64,000 nt of DNA from Serratia marcescens (GTDB lineage: Bacteria; Pseudomonadota; Gammaproteobacteria; Enterobacterales; Enterobacteriaceae), in NCBI RefSeq assembly GCF_029846115.1, contig NZ_JARVZZ010000001.1, forward strand, positions 4,712,001 through 4,776,000. The letters are read 5' to 3'. A model generated the notes under the pieces. The model did not search any database and was not told the DNA's origin. It was given only the letters and a program-made list of their open reading frames with translations. Made by a program: the position numbers and the translations under genes. Positions 45,758 through 55,231 of the stretch are shown piece after piece (position 1 is the first letter of the stretch; the number at the start of each line of letters is the position of its first letter).

Positions 45758-48124
45758 CTACTCCAGCGTAAAACGCTCGCCCGGTTCGCCGTTCACCCAC
45801 AGCGCGCGCGTCTCGCCTTCCGGCAGGCTGAGCGTCAGCGTGCGCCAGGCCGGGCGGAAACGCCCTTCCGTCGTGATATCCAGCATGATGCGCTGAGGGT
45901 CGCAGCGCATTTCCCAGCGCAGCCACAGCGCATCGCCCTGCCGCCAGCCTTCGCTTTCACCGTCGTCCTCAAACAGCAGCCCGCTACTTGCGCCGCAGCC
46001 CTTGAGCGGAAACAGCCGCAGCTCGCGCCGATCATCGGCGGCCACGTCCACATGCGCCAACCGCTGCGACAGCGGCAGCGCCGCCCCGGCGCGCACCAGC
46101 AGCGGCAGACGCTCCAGCGGCGCCGCCAGCGTTACCGTTTGGCCGCCGCCGAACCACTGGCCGCTGTAGAAGCAGTACCAGCCTTCGCCGTTGTCCGGCA
46201 GATACACCGAACGCCGGCGCTGCCCCGGTTCCACTACGCTGGCCACCAGCAGATCGCGGCCGATCAGAAAATCGTCGTTCTCGTCGAAGGTGCGCGCATC
46301 CTGTTCATGATCGAGGAAGGTCGGGCGCAGCATCGGCTCGTCGTCCGCGCAGGCCTGCCAGAACAGGGTGTAGAAATACGGCAGCAGCCGGTAACGCAAG
46401 TTGATCGCCTCGCGCACCGCCGGGGTGGCGGCCGGGTACATCCAGGGCTCGTTGACCGTGGCGTCGTCGTTCCAGGAGTGAATGGTGAAACGCGGATGCA
46501 TCACGCCGTTTTGCACCCAGCGCACCAGCAGCTCCGCGTCCGGCTTGTCGCCGGAGAAGCCGCCGACGTCGTGGCCGAGGTTATACAGCCCGGACAGGCT
46601 CATGCCCAGCCCCATGCGGATGTTGTAGCGCAGCGTCTGCCAGCTGGTGCGGTTGTCGCCGCTCCAGGTCTGCACGTAGCGCTGCATGCCGGCGCAGCCG
46701 GAGCGCGAGATTAGGTACGGCCGCTTCTGCGGCGCGAAACGCTGCTGGGCCTCCATCGAAGCGCGCATCATCAGCAGCGGCATCACCGGGCGGATGTGTT
46801 TGATGGCGATCGGCCGCCCAAAGCCGTGGCAGCGCGCTTCGCCGTCCCACACTTCGTACTCGTTGTTGTCGTTCCAAGTCGAATCGATGCCCATCTCCAG
46901 CAGCTGCTGCGTGACGCCCTGCTGCCACCAGCGCACCGTCGCCGGGTTGGTGAAGTCGAGGTGCGATCCCTCGTCATCCCAGAAACTGGAGCGCTCGGGC
47001 GCGTCGCTTTGCGAATCGCGGATAAACAGCCCCTGCACCGCCACCGCCTGATACTGCGGATGATCCTGCAGCAGGCACGGCTTGATGTTGGCCGCCAGCC
47101 TGAGACCGGCGTCGTGAAACGCCTGGCTCAATTGCTTGGGCTGCGGCACCTTGTCGTAATTCCAGTTGAACACGTAGCGCTTGTTGTTGATTGAGGTGTA
47201 GCCCGACGACAGCTGGAAGGAGTCGCAGGGAATGGCGTGTTGGCGACACAGCGCGATGAACTGCTGCAGCTGCTGCTGGGCATCCGGCGCGTCGGTGTAG
47301 TGCATGGTCGAGCCGCTGTAGCCCAGGCTCCACTTCGGCCCGAAGTGGGTGCGGCCGGTCAGGCGCACGAAGGCCTTGGTGACGTCCACTACCTTCGGCC
47401 CGAGGAACAGGTAGTAATCCAGATCGCCCGCTTCGGCCTGATAGCGGCGATAGGCCGTATGGTAGTTGTCGATCTCGTTGCCCAGATCCAGCCAGCAGCT
47501 GCTCAGGTTATCGTAAAACAGGCCGAAGCTCGCCTCCGGCCCGCGGGTGATGGTAAACGGAATGTGCTTGTACAGCGGATCGGTGCTGGCGGCGTTGTAG
47601 CCCATCGCGTCCAGGTTACGCATCTCAAAGCGGCGGCCGGTGCGCTCCAGATCGCCGGCTTTTTCCCCCAGGCCGTAATAGCGCTCATCGGCGAAACGCC
47701 GCTGGTAGTGCGCCACACCGTCGCCGTGCGCATTGAGCAGGTAGGCGCTGGTCGGCCGATCCGCCGCCAAGGGCCGCCACTCGCCGGCGGTATTGCAATA
47801 CTCCCACGCCAACCACAGCGGCTGATGCACCGTCACGCGCAGCCGCGGCGTGCTGACCACCAGCCGATCGCCCTCCTGGCGCAGCTGATAGCCCGGCAGG
47901 CTGAAACCGGCGACGCTGAGCCGATCGCGCCCCTCCCAGGGCACATCCTCTTGCGGCGCGATGCTCCAGGTGCGATCCAGCGCCAGCTCGCCCTCACGTT
48001 TGATCAGCACGCGGAACAGATCGTTTTCCAGCACGTACAGGCAGAAACGGTGGCGTTCATCGACCAGCAGCTCGACGTGGTCCGCATGCTGCGCCGCCAG
48101 CGCCCAGTTTTTCAAGGTTTTCAT
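45758..48124 (-). CDS. Glycoside hydrolase family 31 alpha-glycosidase
   Basis: A 788-residue GH31 enzyme. After the N-terminal beta-sandwich (YYGLGEKAGDLERTGRRFEM is characteristic) the barrel carries the probable nucleophile Asp419 in STWNDNNEYE and the acid/base Asp490 in SGDNRTSW, followed by GHDVGGFSG and HPRFTIHSW. There is no signal peptide, so it acts in the cytoplasm on imported oligosaccharides. Alpha-glucosidase is more likely than alpha-xylosidase, but the substrate is not proven. It lies 11 bases after an ExuT-like transporter gene and is probably co-transcribed with it. Confidence 0.85.
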   Translation of the reverse strand: MKTLKNWALAAQHADHVELLVDERHRFCLYVLENDLFRVLIKREGELALDRTWSIAPQEDVPWEGRDRLSVAGFSLPGYQLRQEGDRLVVSTPRLRVTVHQPLWLAWEYCNTAGEWRPLAADRPTSAYLLNAHGDGVAHYQRRFADERYYGLGEKAGDLERTGRRFEMRNLDAMGYNAASTDPLYKHIPFTITRGPEASFGLFYDNLSSCWLDLGNEIDNYHTAYRRYQAEAGDLDYYLFLGPKVVDVTKAFVRLTGRTHFGPKWSLGYSGSTMHYTDAPDAQQQLQQFIALCRQHAIPCDSFQLSSGYTSINNKRYVFNWNYDKVPQPKQLSQAFHDAGLRLAANIKPCLLQDHPQYQAVAVQGLFIRDSQSDAPERSSFWDDEGSHLDFTNPATVRWWQQGVTQQLLEMGIDSTWNDNNEYEVWDGEARCHGFGRPIAIKHIRPVMPLLMMRASMEAQQRFAPQKRPYLISRSGCAGMQRYVQTWSGDNRTSWQTLRYNIRMGLGMSLSGLYNLGHDVGGFSGDKPDAELLVRWVQNGVMHPRFTIHSWNDDATVNEPWMYPAATPAVREAINLRYRLLPYFYTLFWQACADDEPMLRPTFLDHEQDARTFDENDDFLIGRDLLVASVVEPGQRRRSVYLPDNGEGWYCFYSGQWFGGGQTVTLAAPLERLPLLVRAGAALPLSQRLAHVDVAADDRRELRLFPLKGCGASSGLLFEDDGESEGWRQGDALWLRWEMRCDPQRIMLDITTEGRFRPAWRTLTLSLPEGETRALWVNGEPGERFTLE

Positions 48125-48135
48125 AAATATCTCAC

Positions 48136-49446
48136 TTAGCTGTGTGAAGGTGTTTTCTTACCGCCGCGCTCGGCGATCAGGGCAATCAGGAACACAGCGC
48201 CGATCAGATCGAAGAAGCCCATGGCGATAAACAGCGGGTTGAAGCCAATGGTGTCGGATACCGCGCCGATCAGCAGCGTGAACAGGAAGCTGGCGATCCA
48301 GGCGCTGGAACCGCGCATGCCGTTGACCGTCGCCATCTGGTTTTTATCGAACGATTCCACCACCAAGGCGCTAAGCATGCAGGAGATCACCTGGTGGCCG
48401 AAGCCGCCGATCGAGATCAGCGCGATCGCCACATAGGGATCTTGAGTGATCGCCACGAACGCCAGCGACACCATCAGGAAAGCGCCGGTCACCGAGCTGG
48501 CGACCACCGAGTTGACGCGGCTGCAGCCGAACCATTTGCGGTACAGGGTGGTGAGATAGCCGCTGGCGACGCTGCCGATATCCGCCGCCAGGAACGGCAG
48601 CCAGGCAAACATCGCGATCTGTTTCAGATCCATGCCGCGTTCGGTGGCCAGATACAGCGGCACCCAGAAGCTGAAGACCGCCCAGGCCGGCTCGGCGAGA
48701 AAAGCCGGGATGGCGATGCCGTAGAACTTCTTGTTCTTGCACAGGCTGGCCAGCGAGGTGAGGAACGGCAGCTTCGGCAGCACCGGCTCGTTGTCTTCGC
48801 GGATCAGATCCAACTCTTGCTGGCTGAGGTTCGGGTGCTGCTGCGGCGAGTGGTAGAACAGCCACCACAGCACCACCCAGATCAGCGCCAGCCCGCCGGA
48901 GAACAGGAAGGCGCCCTGCCAGCCGAAGGAGACGTGAGCAATGACGATGATCGGCGGCGCCAGCATGGCGCCGATGGAGAAACCGACGCCCGCCCAGCCG
49001 GCGGCGATCGGCCGCTCCTTCTTCGGGAACCAGTCGGAGATCGCCTTGGCGTTGGCCGGGGTGGCCGCCGCCTCCGCGCCCCCCATGAAGAAGCGCAGAA
49101 TGGCCAGTTGCAGCCAGCTGCCGGCGCCGGCGTGCAGCATACATACCACCGCCCAAATGCCGGCGCAGATCAGAAAGCCCATCTTCAGGCCGATAACATC
49201 GATCAGCCAGCCGCAGATCGGCTGAAACACCGTGTAGGCCAGCTGGAACGACGCCACCACCCAGGCATATTGCTCGGTGCTCATGTTCAGGCTGGTTTTC
49301 AGCTCCGGCGCCAGAATGCCCAGCGAGTTACGGGTGATGTAGTTGACCGTGACGCCCAGCAAGAACAGCGCCAGCATCCACCAGCGCAGCGATTTGAACT
49401 TGCGCCGGCCGCTCTGCGCGACCGCCTGATTGATCTCCACACTCAT
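48136..49446 (-). CDS. ExuT-like MFS transporter (anion:cation symporter family)
   Basis: A 436-residue, 12-helix transporter. It has VTVNYITRNSLGILAPELK in helix 1, FMGGAEAAATPANAKAISDWF and the second-half GSVASGYLTTLYRKW. It resembles hexuronate and glucarate transporters. The start at 49446 (MSVEINQ) has GGGGAGAG upstream; the frame opens further back at 49734 without support. It heads a two-gene operon with the GH31 gene, so the imported compound is probably the glycosidase substrate. Confidence 0.85.
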   Translation of the reverse strand: MSVEINQAVAQSGRRKFKSLRWWMLALFLLGVTVNYITRNSLGILAPELKTSLNMSTEQYAWVVASFQLAYTVFQPICGWLIDVIGLKMGFLICAGIWAVVCMLHAGAGSWLQLAILRFFMGGAEAAATPANAKAISDWFPKKERPIAAGWAGVGFSIGAMLAPPIIVIAHVSFGWQGAFLFSGGLALIWVVLWWLFYHSPQQHPNLSQQELDLIREDNEPVLPKLPFLTSLASLCKNKKFYGIAIPAFLAEPAWAVFSFWVPLYLATERGMDLKQIAMFAWLPFLAADIGSVASGYLTTLYRKWFGCSRVNSVVASSVTGAFLMVSLAFVAITQDPYVAIALISIGGFGHQVISCMLSALVVESFDKNQMATVNGMRGSSAWIASFLFTLLIGAVSDTIGFNPLFIAMGFFDLIGAVFLIALIAERGGKKTPSHS

Positions 49447-49633
49447 CGGTTCTCTCCCCGCGGCCGCCGGCGACGGCGACGCGCGTTTTGGTAGGGTACG
49501 TTGTGCTATCAAACACGGGGCGGTGAAAACGGGTCGGCGCGGTAGCATTGGCCGACAGACAATCACAACTCCATGATTTATTTTTTGTTTTCTTTTTGGC
49601 ACACCGTTAAAATTGGACTGACAGGTCGCTAAA

Positions 49634-49647
49634 ATTGGTGTACCAAT
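49634..49647. promoter_or_regulatory. Candidate operator of the LacI-type regulator
   Basis: The perfect palindrome ATTGGT-GT-ACCAAT lies between the divergent transporter and lacI-type genes. A related TTAAAATTGG sequence occurs 28 bases to the left. LacI-family operators are palindromes of about this size, so this is the best candidate for control of both promoters. The 359-base gap holds nothing else that I can identify. Confidence 0.55.
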
Positions 49648-49805
49648 GCAGACTACCCAGCGAGAGCGCGCAGCGAAACGGGGTTTTTTGCAAAGATTTT
49701 CACAGGCGGGTGAAAAAATAGTCATAATGGGCATAAAAGCCGGTCAAGACGCTGAAAATCCGCGGTGAAAATATTCTCATGGACGAATTTGAAGGAGATC
49801 ACAGA

Positions 49806-50888
49806 ATGAACGGAAAGCTGAGAATTCAGGAGATCGCTCGCCAAACCGGGTTGTCGATCAGCACCGTTTCCCGCGTGCTGGCGGGCAAGGCCAACACCAG
49901 CGCCGAGGCGCGCCGCAAGGTGCTGGACTGTGCGCAGCAAAACGGCATTCTGCAGGGGATTTCCAGCGGCCGGCTGATGCTGAACAACGTGATGGTGTTC
50001 GCGCCGCAGCGCGCGTTCGACGTGCGCACCGACATCTTCTACTACAAGGTCATTCAGGGTATCGCCGCCGCGCTGATGGAGCACGAGGTGCGCATCCGCT
50101 ACTGCGGGCTGGAAGAGCAACACAGCGACGGCGCGCTGTTTCTGGAAAAGATGAGCGACCCGCACACCGAAGCGGCGCTGATCATCGGCATCGACGACGA
50201 GCATATCCACACCCTGGCCGCCGATCTGCACAAGCCCTGCGTGCTGATCAACTGCAGCGATCGGCAGATGCGGCTGGACAGCGTCTCACCGGATCATCAG
50301 CTGATCGGTGATTACTCCGCCAGCTACCTGTTCCAGCAGGGGCACAGCCATATCCTCAATTTGCAGTGTCTGCGCCGCCACACCATGGAGCTGCGGCTGG
50401 CGGGCATCCGGCAGGCCTACGCCCGGCATCATTTGCCGTTCGACGACGGCCGCCATCTGGTCACCACCTCGGGCTTCGGCGGCGAAGAGGCCGAGCAGGC
50501 GCTGACCACCTATCTCGACGGCCTCCACGGCCACTCCCCGCTGCCGACGGCGATCCTGGCCGGCGGCGACTACATGGCGGTCGGGGCGGTCAAGGCGCTC
50601 AACAAGCGGGGGCTGAGCGTGCCGGGCGACGTCTCGGTGATGAGTACCGACGGCTTCAACCTGGCGGAAATCCACGATGTGCCGCTGACCTCGGTGCAGG
50701 TGCCGCGCGACGAGCTGGGCTACGAGGCGATCCAACTGCTGCAGCGGCGCATGCTGCGCGCCGACGCGCCGCCGTGCAACCTGCTGCTGCACGGCCGGCT
50801 GGCGGTGCGCGCCTCGGTGCGGCGCATCAGCCCGCACAAGACCGCGCCGGCGGTGAGCACGCATGACCACAGGCTTTATGACGAGTAG
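49806..50888 (+). CDS. LacI-family transcriptional regulator
   Basis: A 360-residue regulator. The helix-turn-helix is RIQEIARQTGLSISTVSRVLAGK with the hinge after about residue 50, followed by a periplasmic-binding-protein-like effector domain with PTAILAGGDYMAVGAVKALN and VPGDVSVMSTDGF. The ATG at 49806 follows AAGGAGAT; the frame opens at 49779. It is divergent from the transporter-GH31 operon and most likely regulates it in response to the transported sugar. Confidence 0.88.
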   Translation: MNGKLRIQEIARQTGLSISTVSRVLAGKANTSAEARRKVLDCAQQNGILQGISSGRLMLNNVMVFAPQRAFDVRTDIFYYKVIQGIAAALMEHEVRIRYCGLEEQHSDGALFLEKMSDPHTEAALIIGIDDEHIHTLAADLHKPCVLINCSDRQMRLDSVSPDHQLIGDYSASYLFQQGHSHILNLQCLRRHTMELRLAGIRQAYARHHLPFDDGRHLVTTSGFGGEEAEQALTTYLDGLHGHSPLPTAILAGGDYMAVGAVKALNKRGLSVPGDVSVMSTDGFNLAEIHDVPLTSVQVPRDELGYEAIQLLQRRMLRADAPPCNLLLHGRLAVRASVRRISPHKTAPAVSTHDHRLYDE

Positions 50889-50950
50889 GCTACACTTAGG
50901 CACAGTGCATTCATTCGATGAGGTAAAATTTTTGCCTAAGGAGAGCCACT

Positions 50951-51976
50951 ATGCCAGCCCAGCGCATGCGTTCCGTCATTCCTCCCTACATGCTGCGCCG
51001 CATCATTGAACACGGCAATGCCCCGCAGCGCGACTGCGCGCTGCACACGCTGAACCACGTGCAAAGCCTGCTCGGCAACAAGCCGCTGCGTTCGCCGACC
51101 GAGAAAAACGCCCGATCCGGCGAAGCGCTCCGCGATATCTACGACGCCCAGAACGGCACCCAGTTGCCCGGCAAACAGGTACGCAAAGAAGGCCAGCCCA
51201 GCAACCACGACGTGACGGTGGACGAGGCCTACGACTATCTCGGCGTCACCTACGATTTCTTCTGGCAGGCCTACCGCCGCAATTCACTGGATAACCAGGG
51301 GCTGCCGCTGGTCGGCAGCGTACACTACGGCAAGGAGTACCAGAACGCCTTCTGGAACGGCCAGCAGATGGTGTTCGGCGACGGCGACGGCGAGATTTTC
51401 AACCGTTTCACCATCGCCATCGACGTGGTCGGCCACGAGCTGGCGCACGGCGTGACCGAGAGCGAAGCCGGGCTGATCTACTACCAGCAGTCGGGGGCGC
51501 TCAACGAGTCGTTGTCCGACGTGTTCGGCTCGTTGGTCAAGCAGTTCCACCTGCAGCAAACCGCCGATAAAGCCGACTGGCTGATCGGTGCCGGGCTGCT
51601 CGCCAAGGGCATCAAAGGCAAAGGGCTGCGCTCGATGTCGGCACCCGGCACCGCCTACGACGATCCGCTGCTGGGCAAAGACCCCCAGCCCGCCAGCATG
51701 AAGGATTATATCCAAACCAAGGAAGACAACGGCGGCGTGCACCTCAACTCCGGCATCCCCAACCGCGCCTTCTACCTGGCGGCGACGGCGCTGGGCGGCT
51801 TCGCCTGGGAGAAAGCCGGCTATGTCTGGTATGACACGGTGTGCGACAAAGCGCTGCCGCAAAACGCCGACTTCGCCACCTTCGCCCGCACCACGGTGAA
51901 ACATGCGCTAGCGCGTTTCGACCAGAGCGTAGCGGACAAGGTGCAGCAAGCCTGGCATCAGGTGGGGGTGGAATAA
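50951..51976 (+). CDS. Protealysin, thermolysin-like M4 metalloprotease
   Basis: A 341-residue protease without a signal peptide. The short propeptide (about 50 residues) has the conserved PPYMLRRIIEHG motif. The mature M4 domain carries the zinc site HELAH at 162-166 with third ligand Glu186 in NESLSDVFG, and the catalytic histidine region HLNSGIPNRAFYLAA. Protealysins of Serratia are cytoplasmic or released proteases reported to cleave actin and to affect host-cell invasion. The stop shares one base with the next gene (TAATG), which encodes its inhibitor emfourin; this operon arrangement is known for Serratia. Confidence 0.94.
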   Translation: MPAQRMRSVIPPYMLRRIIEHGNAPQRDCALHTLNHVQSLLGNKPLRSPTEKNARSGEALRDIYDAQNGTQLPGKQVRKEGQPSNHDVTVDEAYDYLGVTYDFFWQAYRRNSLDNQGLPLVGSVHYGKEYQNAFWNGQQMVFGDGDGEIFNRFTIAIDVVGHELAHGVTESEAGLIYYQQSGALNESLSDVFGSLVKQFHLQQTADKADWLIGAGLLAKGIKGKGLRSMSAPGTAYDDPLLGKDPQPASMKDYIQTKEDNGGVHLNSGIPNRAFYLAATALGGFAWEKAGYVWYDTVCDKALPQNADFATFARTTVKHALARFDQSVADKVQQAWHQVGVE

Positions 51977-52317
51977 TGAAACCGCTGCCGACGCTCAATC
52001 AGGATACGGTCATTGAGCTGGCGCGCGAGGGAGGCTTCGCCTACATTCCCAAACTGGCGGGCCAGCGCCGCATCGCGCTGGCCGATATCACGCCGGAGCA
52101 GCGGCAGCGCCTGAATCAGTTGCTGAACCAGACGCTGCCCTATGCGCAGGAAGAAGGCCAGCCCACCTCCCCCGGCTGCGGCGACCAGCGCTACTACCGC
52201 GTGCAAATCAACTACACCAGCCCCACCCTGAGCACTGAGATCGTGCTGTTAATCCCGGAAAGCAGCGCGCCGCAGGCGCTGGTGGATCTGTGGAAAACCG
52301 GACAGGTGGATGAATGA
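51976..52317 (+). CDS. Emfourin, protealysin inhibitor
   Basis: A 113-residue protein in the position and size of the M4 protease inhibitor emfourin. It has VIELAREGGFAYIPKL, LADITPEQRQRLNQLL and the C-terminal DLWKTGQVDE. It blocks protealysin and probably protects the cell from its own protease. One-base overlap with the protease gene implies coupled translation, so the two would be made together. Confidence 0.9.
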   Translation: MKPLPTLNQDTVIELAREGGFAYIPKLAGQRRIALADITPEQRQRLNQLLNQTLPYAQEEGQPTSPGCGDQRYYRVQINYTSPTLSTEIVLLIPESSAPQALVDLWKTGQVDE

Positions 52318-52321
52318 GGGC

Positions 52322-52543
52322 TTACAGCGGCTGATAGCTGAAATTCACCCGTTTCTTGGAGATCAGCCCGTGCCCGTTCTGGCACAGGTAATCCACCGCC
52401 CCGCAGGCTTTCAATTCTTGCAGCGGCTGCCCGCACTCCGGGCAGCTCGCCAGCTGCAGATAATCGCGCTGGCAGGTTTCACAATGGTAGTGACCCGCTA
52501 CCCACTTCATGGTCTGACGGCATTGCGGACAGTGCGCTTCCAT
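52322..52543 (-). CDS. yfgJ: Zinc-ribbon protein YfgJ
   Basis: A 73-residue protein with paired cysteine motifs CPQC, CETC, CPEC and the LKACGAVDYLCQNGHGLISKKRV end that matches E. coli YfgJ. It probably binds two zinc ions; the function is unknown. In E. coli it lies directly between der and xseA. Here five extra genes separate it from xseA and one from der. Confidence 0.9.
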   Translation of the reverse strand: MEAHCPQCRQTMKWVAGHYHCETCQRDYLQLASCPECGQPLQELKACGAVDYLCQNGHGLISKKRVNFSYQPL

Positions 52544-52555
52544 AACGACTCCAGG

Positions 52556-53512
52556 TTAAATCGCGCCCCATGAGCGCAAGAAATAGATCCCCAACGCGGT
52601 GGTGAAGAACGAACCGACGGTGGTGATGGCGATAATGTTGGCCGCCAGCGTGGCGTTGCCGCCCATGGCGCGCGTCATTACATAGCTGCCCGAAGCAGTC
52701 GGCGTGGCGGAAAACAGGAAGATAATGCCCAGCGCCGCCCCCTGAAACCCGCACAGCCAGCCGGCCAGCGTCATCAGGCACGGCACCAGAAACAGCTTGG
52801 CCGCCGACGACAGCGCCGCCACGTTGGACGAGCGGAACATGGCGCGAAAATCCAGGCTGGCGCCGGTGCACAGCAGCGCCAGCGGCAGCGACAGCGCGGA
52901 AATATAGCTGCCGGTCTGGCGGATCACGGTCGGGATGCCCAGCCCGGTTTGCGCATACAGCAGCCCGCACACCAGGCCAATGATCAGCGGGTTGGTAACG
53001 ATGCTACGCAGCAGCGACAGGTGGCTGATTTTCTTGCCCTGCCCGCCCTGCAGGCTGCGCGTGAGGGTGATGACCGACAGCACGTTGAACAGGATCACCG
53101 TCACCGTCAGGTACAGCGAGGCGAGCGCAATGCCTTCGCTGCCGTAGGCGGTCATGGCGTAGGCCAGGCCGACGATGGCGGTATTGGCGCGGAAACCGCC
53201 CTGCACGAACACCCCGCGCTCACGCGGTTCTTTCACCAGCCACTTGGCGGCCAGCTCCAAGAGCAGGAAGGTCGCCAGCGTGCCGACCGCACCGAACAGC
53301 ACCAACGGCAGGTTGCCGAGCAGCTGCGGGTGGTTGGTGGCGATGCTGAAAAACAGCAGGCACGGCAGCGCCAGATTGAACACCAGCCGAGTCGCGCCGT
53401 CGACGAAGCGGTCATCCATCAGGCGCCAATGGCGCAGCAGGATCCCCAGCAGCATCATCAGCAGATTCGGCACGGTGACGTTAAATGCAAAACTCCAGGT
53501 TTCCCAGGACAT
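52556..53512 (-). CDS. AEC-family (auxin efflux carrier-like) transporter
   Basis: A 318-residue protein with about ten membrane helices. It has the AEC N-terminus VTVPNLLMMLLGILLRHW, the mid-region GFRANTAIVGLAYA and the conserved C-half TNPLIIGLVCGLL. Family members move malate, malonate or other carboxylates. The substrate is not inferable. It lies between der and yfgJ on the same strand, 12 bases before yfgJ, so the two may be co-transcribed. Confidence 0.85.
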   Translation of the reverse strand: MSWETWSFAFNVTVPNLLMMLLGILLRHWRLMDDRFVDGATRLVFNLALPCLLFFSIATNHPQLLGNLPLVLFGAVGTLATFLLLELAAKWLVKEPRERGVFVQGGFRANTAIVGLAYAMTAYGSEGIALASLYLTVTVILFNVLSVITLTRSLQGGQGKKISHLSLLRSIVTNPLIIGLVCGLLYAQTGLGIPTVIRQTGSYISALSLPLALLCTGASLDFRAMFRSSNVAALSSAAKLFLVPCLMTLAGWLCGFQGAALGIIFLFSATPTASGSYVMTRAMGGNATLAANIIAITTVGSFFTTALGIYFLRSWGAI

Positions 53513-53569
53513 GGTGTTCCTTCAGGCAGGCGAGGTAATCTTCAGATAATAAAACGATTTCGGGCCAAT

Positions 53570-53599
53570 AAAAAAGGGCGCGGCATCACTGCCGCGCCC
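53570..53599 (-). terminator. Rho-independent terminator of der
   Basis: On the minus strand, a perfect 9-bp stem GGGCGCGGC / GCCGCGCCC with a 6-base loop and a run of six T, just after the der stop. Confidence 0.92.
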
Positions 53600-53610
53600 C
53601 TCATGAGCGA

Positions 53611-55101
53611 TTACTTGCTCTTTTTCAGGTGGCTCATCAGGCGCTTGCGCTTACGCATCTGGGTCGGCGTCAGCAGGTTGCGTTTGCCGGCGAACGGGTT
53701 GTCACCCTCTTTGAACTGGATGCGGATCGGCGTCCCCATTACGTTCAGCGAGCGGCGGAAGTAGTTCATCAGGTAGCGCTTGTACGAATCAGCGAGATCG
53801 CTGACCTGGTTGCCGTGGATCACCACGATCGGCGGGTTGTAACCGCCGGCGTGAGCATATTTCAGCTTCACGCGGCGGCCGCGCACCAACGGCGGCTGGT
53901 GATCGTCAACCGCCATCTGCATGATTTTGGTCAGCATCGAGGTGTTTACGCGGCGGGTTGCGCACTCGTAGGCTTCCTGTACCGATTCGAACAGGTTGCC
54001 GACGCCGCTGCCGTGCAGCGCGGAAATGAAGTGCACGCGCGCGAAGTCGACGAAGCCCAGACGCAGGTCGAGCATCTCTTTCACGTGCTCGCGATCTTCT
54101 TCGCTCATGCCGTCCCACTTGTTGACCGCAATCACCAGTGAGCGCCCACTATTGAGGATAAAGCCGAGCAGCGAGAGATCCTGATCGGAGATGCCTTCAC
54201 GCGCGTCGATCACCAGCAGCACGACGTTGGCGTCTTCAATCGCCTGCAGGGTTTTGATCACCGAGAACTTCTCGACGGTTTCGGTCACCTTGCCGCGTTT
54301 GCGCACCCCGGCGGTGTCGATCAGCACGTATTCGCGTTCGTCGCGCACCATCGGAATGTAGATGCTGTCGCGGGTGGTGCCCGGCATGTCGTACACCACC
54401 ACACGCTCCTCGCCGAGGATGCGGTTAGTGAGCGTAGACTTACCAACGTTAGGACGACCGACGATCGCCAGTTTGATCGGCAGATCCTGCGGGTTGAACT
54501 CTTCTTCCGGCTCTTCGTCTTCTTCGCCTTCCAGCGTTTCGCCGTTTTGCTCGGCCCAGTAAGCGGCGTTGGCCTCTTCCTCGGTCAGTTCGACGTCTTC
54601 CGGTTTTTCCGGCACGAACGGCACCAGCACGTGTTCGATCAGCTGGGTCACGCCACGGCCGTGGGAAGCGGCGATAGCGAACACTTCACCCAGGCCGAGC
54701 GAGTAGAAATCGGCGGTAGCGGTGTCCGGATCCAGGCCGTCGGTCTTGTTGGCCACCAGGAAGGTTGCCTTCTGACGGCTGCGCAGGTGCTGGGCGATGC
54801 CCTGATCCGCCGGCATCAGGCCGGCGCGGGCGTCGACCATGAACAGCACGATGTCCGCTTCTTCGATCGCCAGCAGCGACTGACCGGCCATGCGCGTTTC
54901 GACGCCGTCTTCGGTGCCGTCGATACCGCCGGTATCGACGATGATGAATTCATTGCCTTCGATTTCAGCACGACCATACTTGCGGTCACGCGTCAGCCCC
55001 GGGAAATCCGCCACCAGCGCATCGCGCGTATGGGTTAAACGGTTGAACAAGGTGGATTTACCCACATTCGGGCGCCCGACCAGCGCGACGACAGGTATCA
55101 T
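53611..55101 (-). CDS. der: Ribosome biogenesis GTPase Der (EngA)
   Basis: A 496-residue protein with two tandem GTPase domains. The P-loops are [14 protein letters not shown] near residue 8 and [14 protein letters not shown] near 216, the guanine-specificity motifs are NKTD and NKWD, and a C-terminal KH-like domain ends in [14 protein letters not shown]. An acidic linker (about 185-205) separates the G domains. It is essential for 50S subunit assembly. Confidence 0.96.
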   Translation of the reverse strand: MIPVVALVGRPNVGKSTLFNRLTHTRDALVADFPGLTRDRKYGRAEIEGNEFIIVDTGGIDGTEDGVETRMAGQSLLAIEEADIVLFMVDARAGLMPADQGIAQHLRSRQKATFLVANKTDGLDPDTATADFYSLGLGEVFAIAASHGRGVTQLIEHVLVPFVPEKPEDVELTEEEANAAYWAEQNGETLEGEEDEEPEEEFNPQDLPIKLAIVGRPNVGKSTLTNRILGEERVVVYDMPGTTRDSIYIPMVRDEREYVLIDTAGVRKRGKVTETVEKFSVIKTLQAIEDANVVLLVIDAREGISDQDLSLLGFILNSGRSLVIAVNKWDGMSEEDREHVKEMLDLRLGFVDFARVHFISALHGSGVGNLFESVQEAYECATRRVNTSMLTKIMQMAVDDHQPPLVRGRRVKLKYAHAGGYNPPIVVIHGNQVSDLADSYKRYLMNYFRRSLNVMGTPIRIQFKEGDNPFAGKRNLLTPTQMRKRKRLMSHLKKSK

Positions 55102-55179
55102 TGTTGAAGCCTCATTACTTAATAATCAATGTGTTACTGCACTGTGGATAGACACCAGCGGTGCAGCTTATAAAATACG

Positions 55180-55210
55180 AAACGGCCCCTGAACATTCAG
55201 GAGCCGTTTT
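55180..55210 (-). terminator. Terminator after bamB
   Basis: A stem AACGGC / GCCGTT extended by an inner CCTGA / TCAGG pair, between bamB and der, with T-rich flanks on both strands. Confidence 0.75.
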
Positions 55211-55231
55211 CAAGCCTTGCGACGAGCGGCG

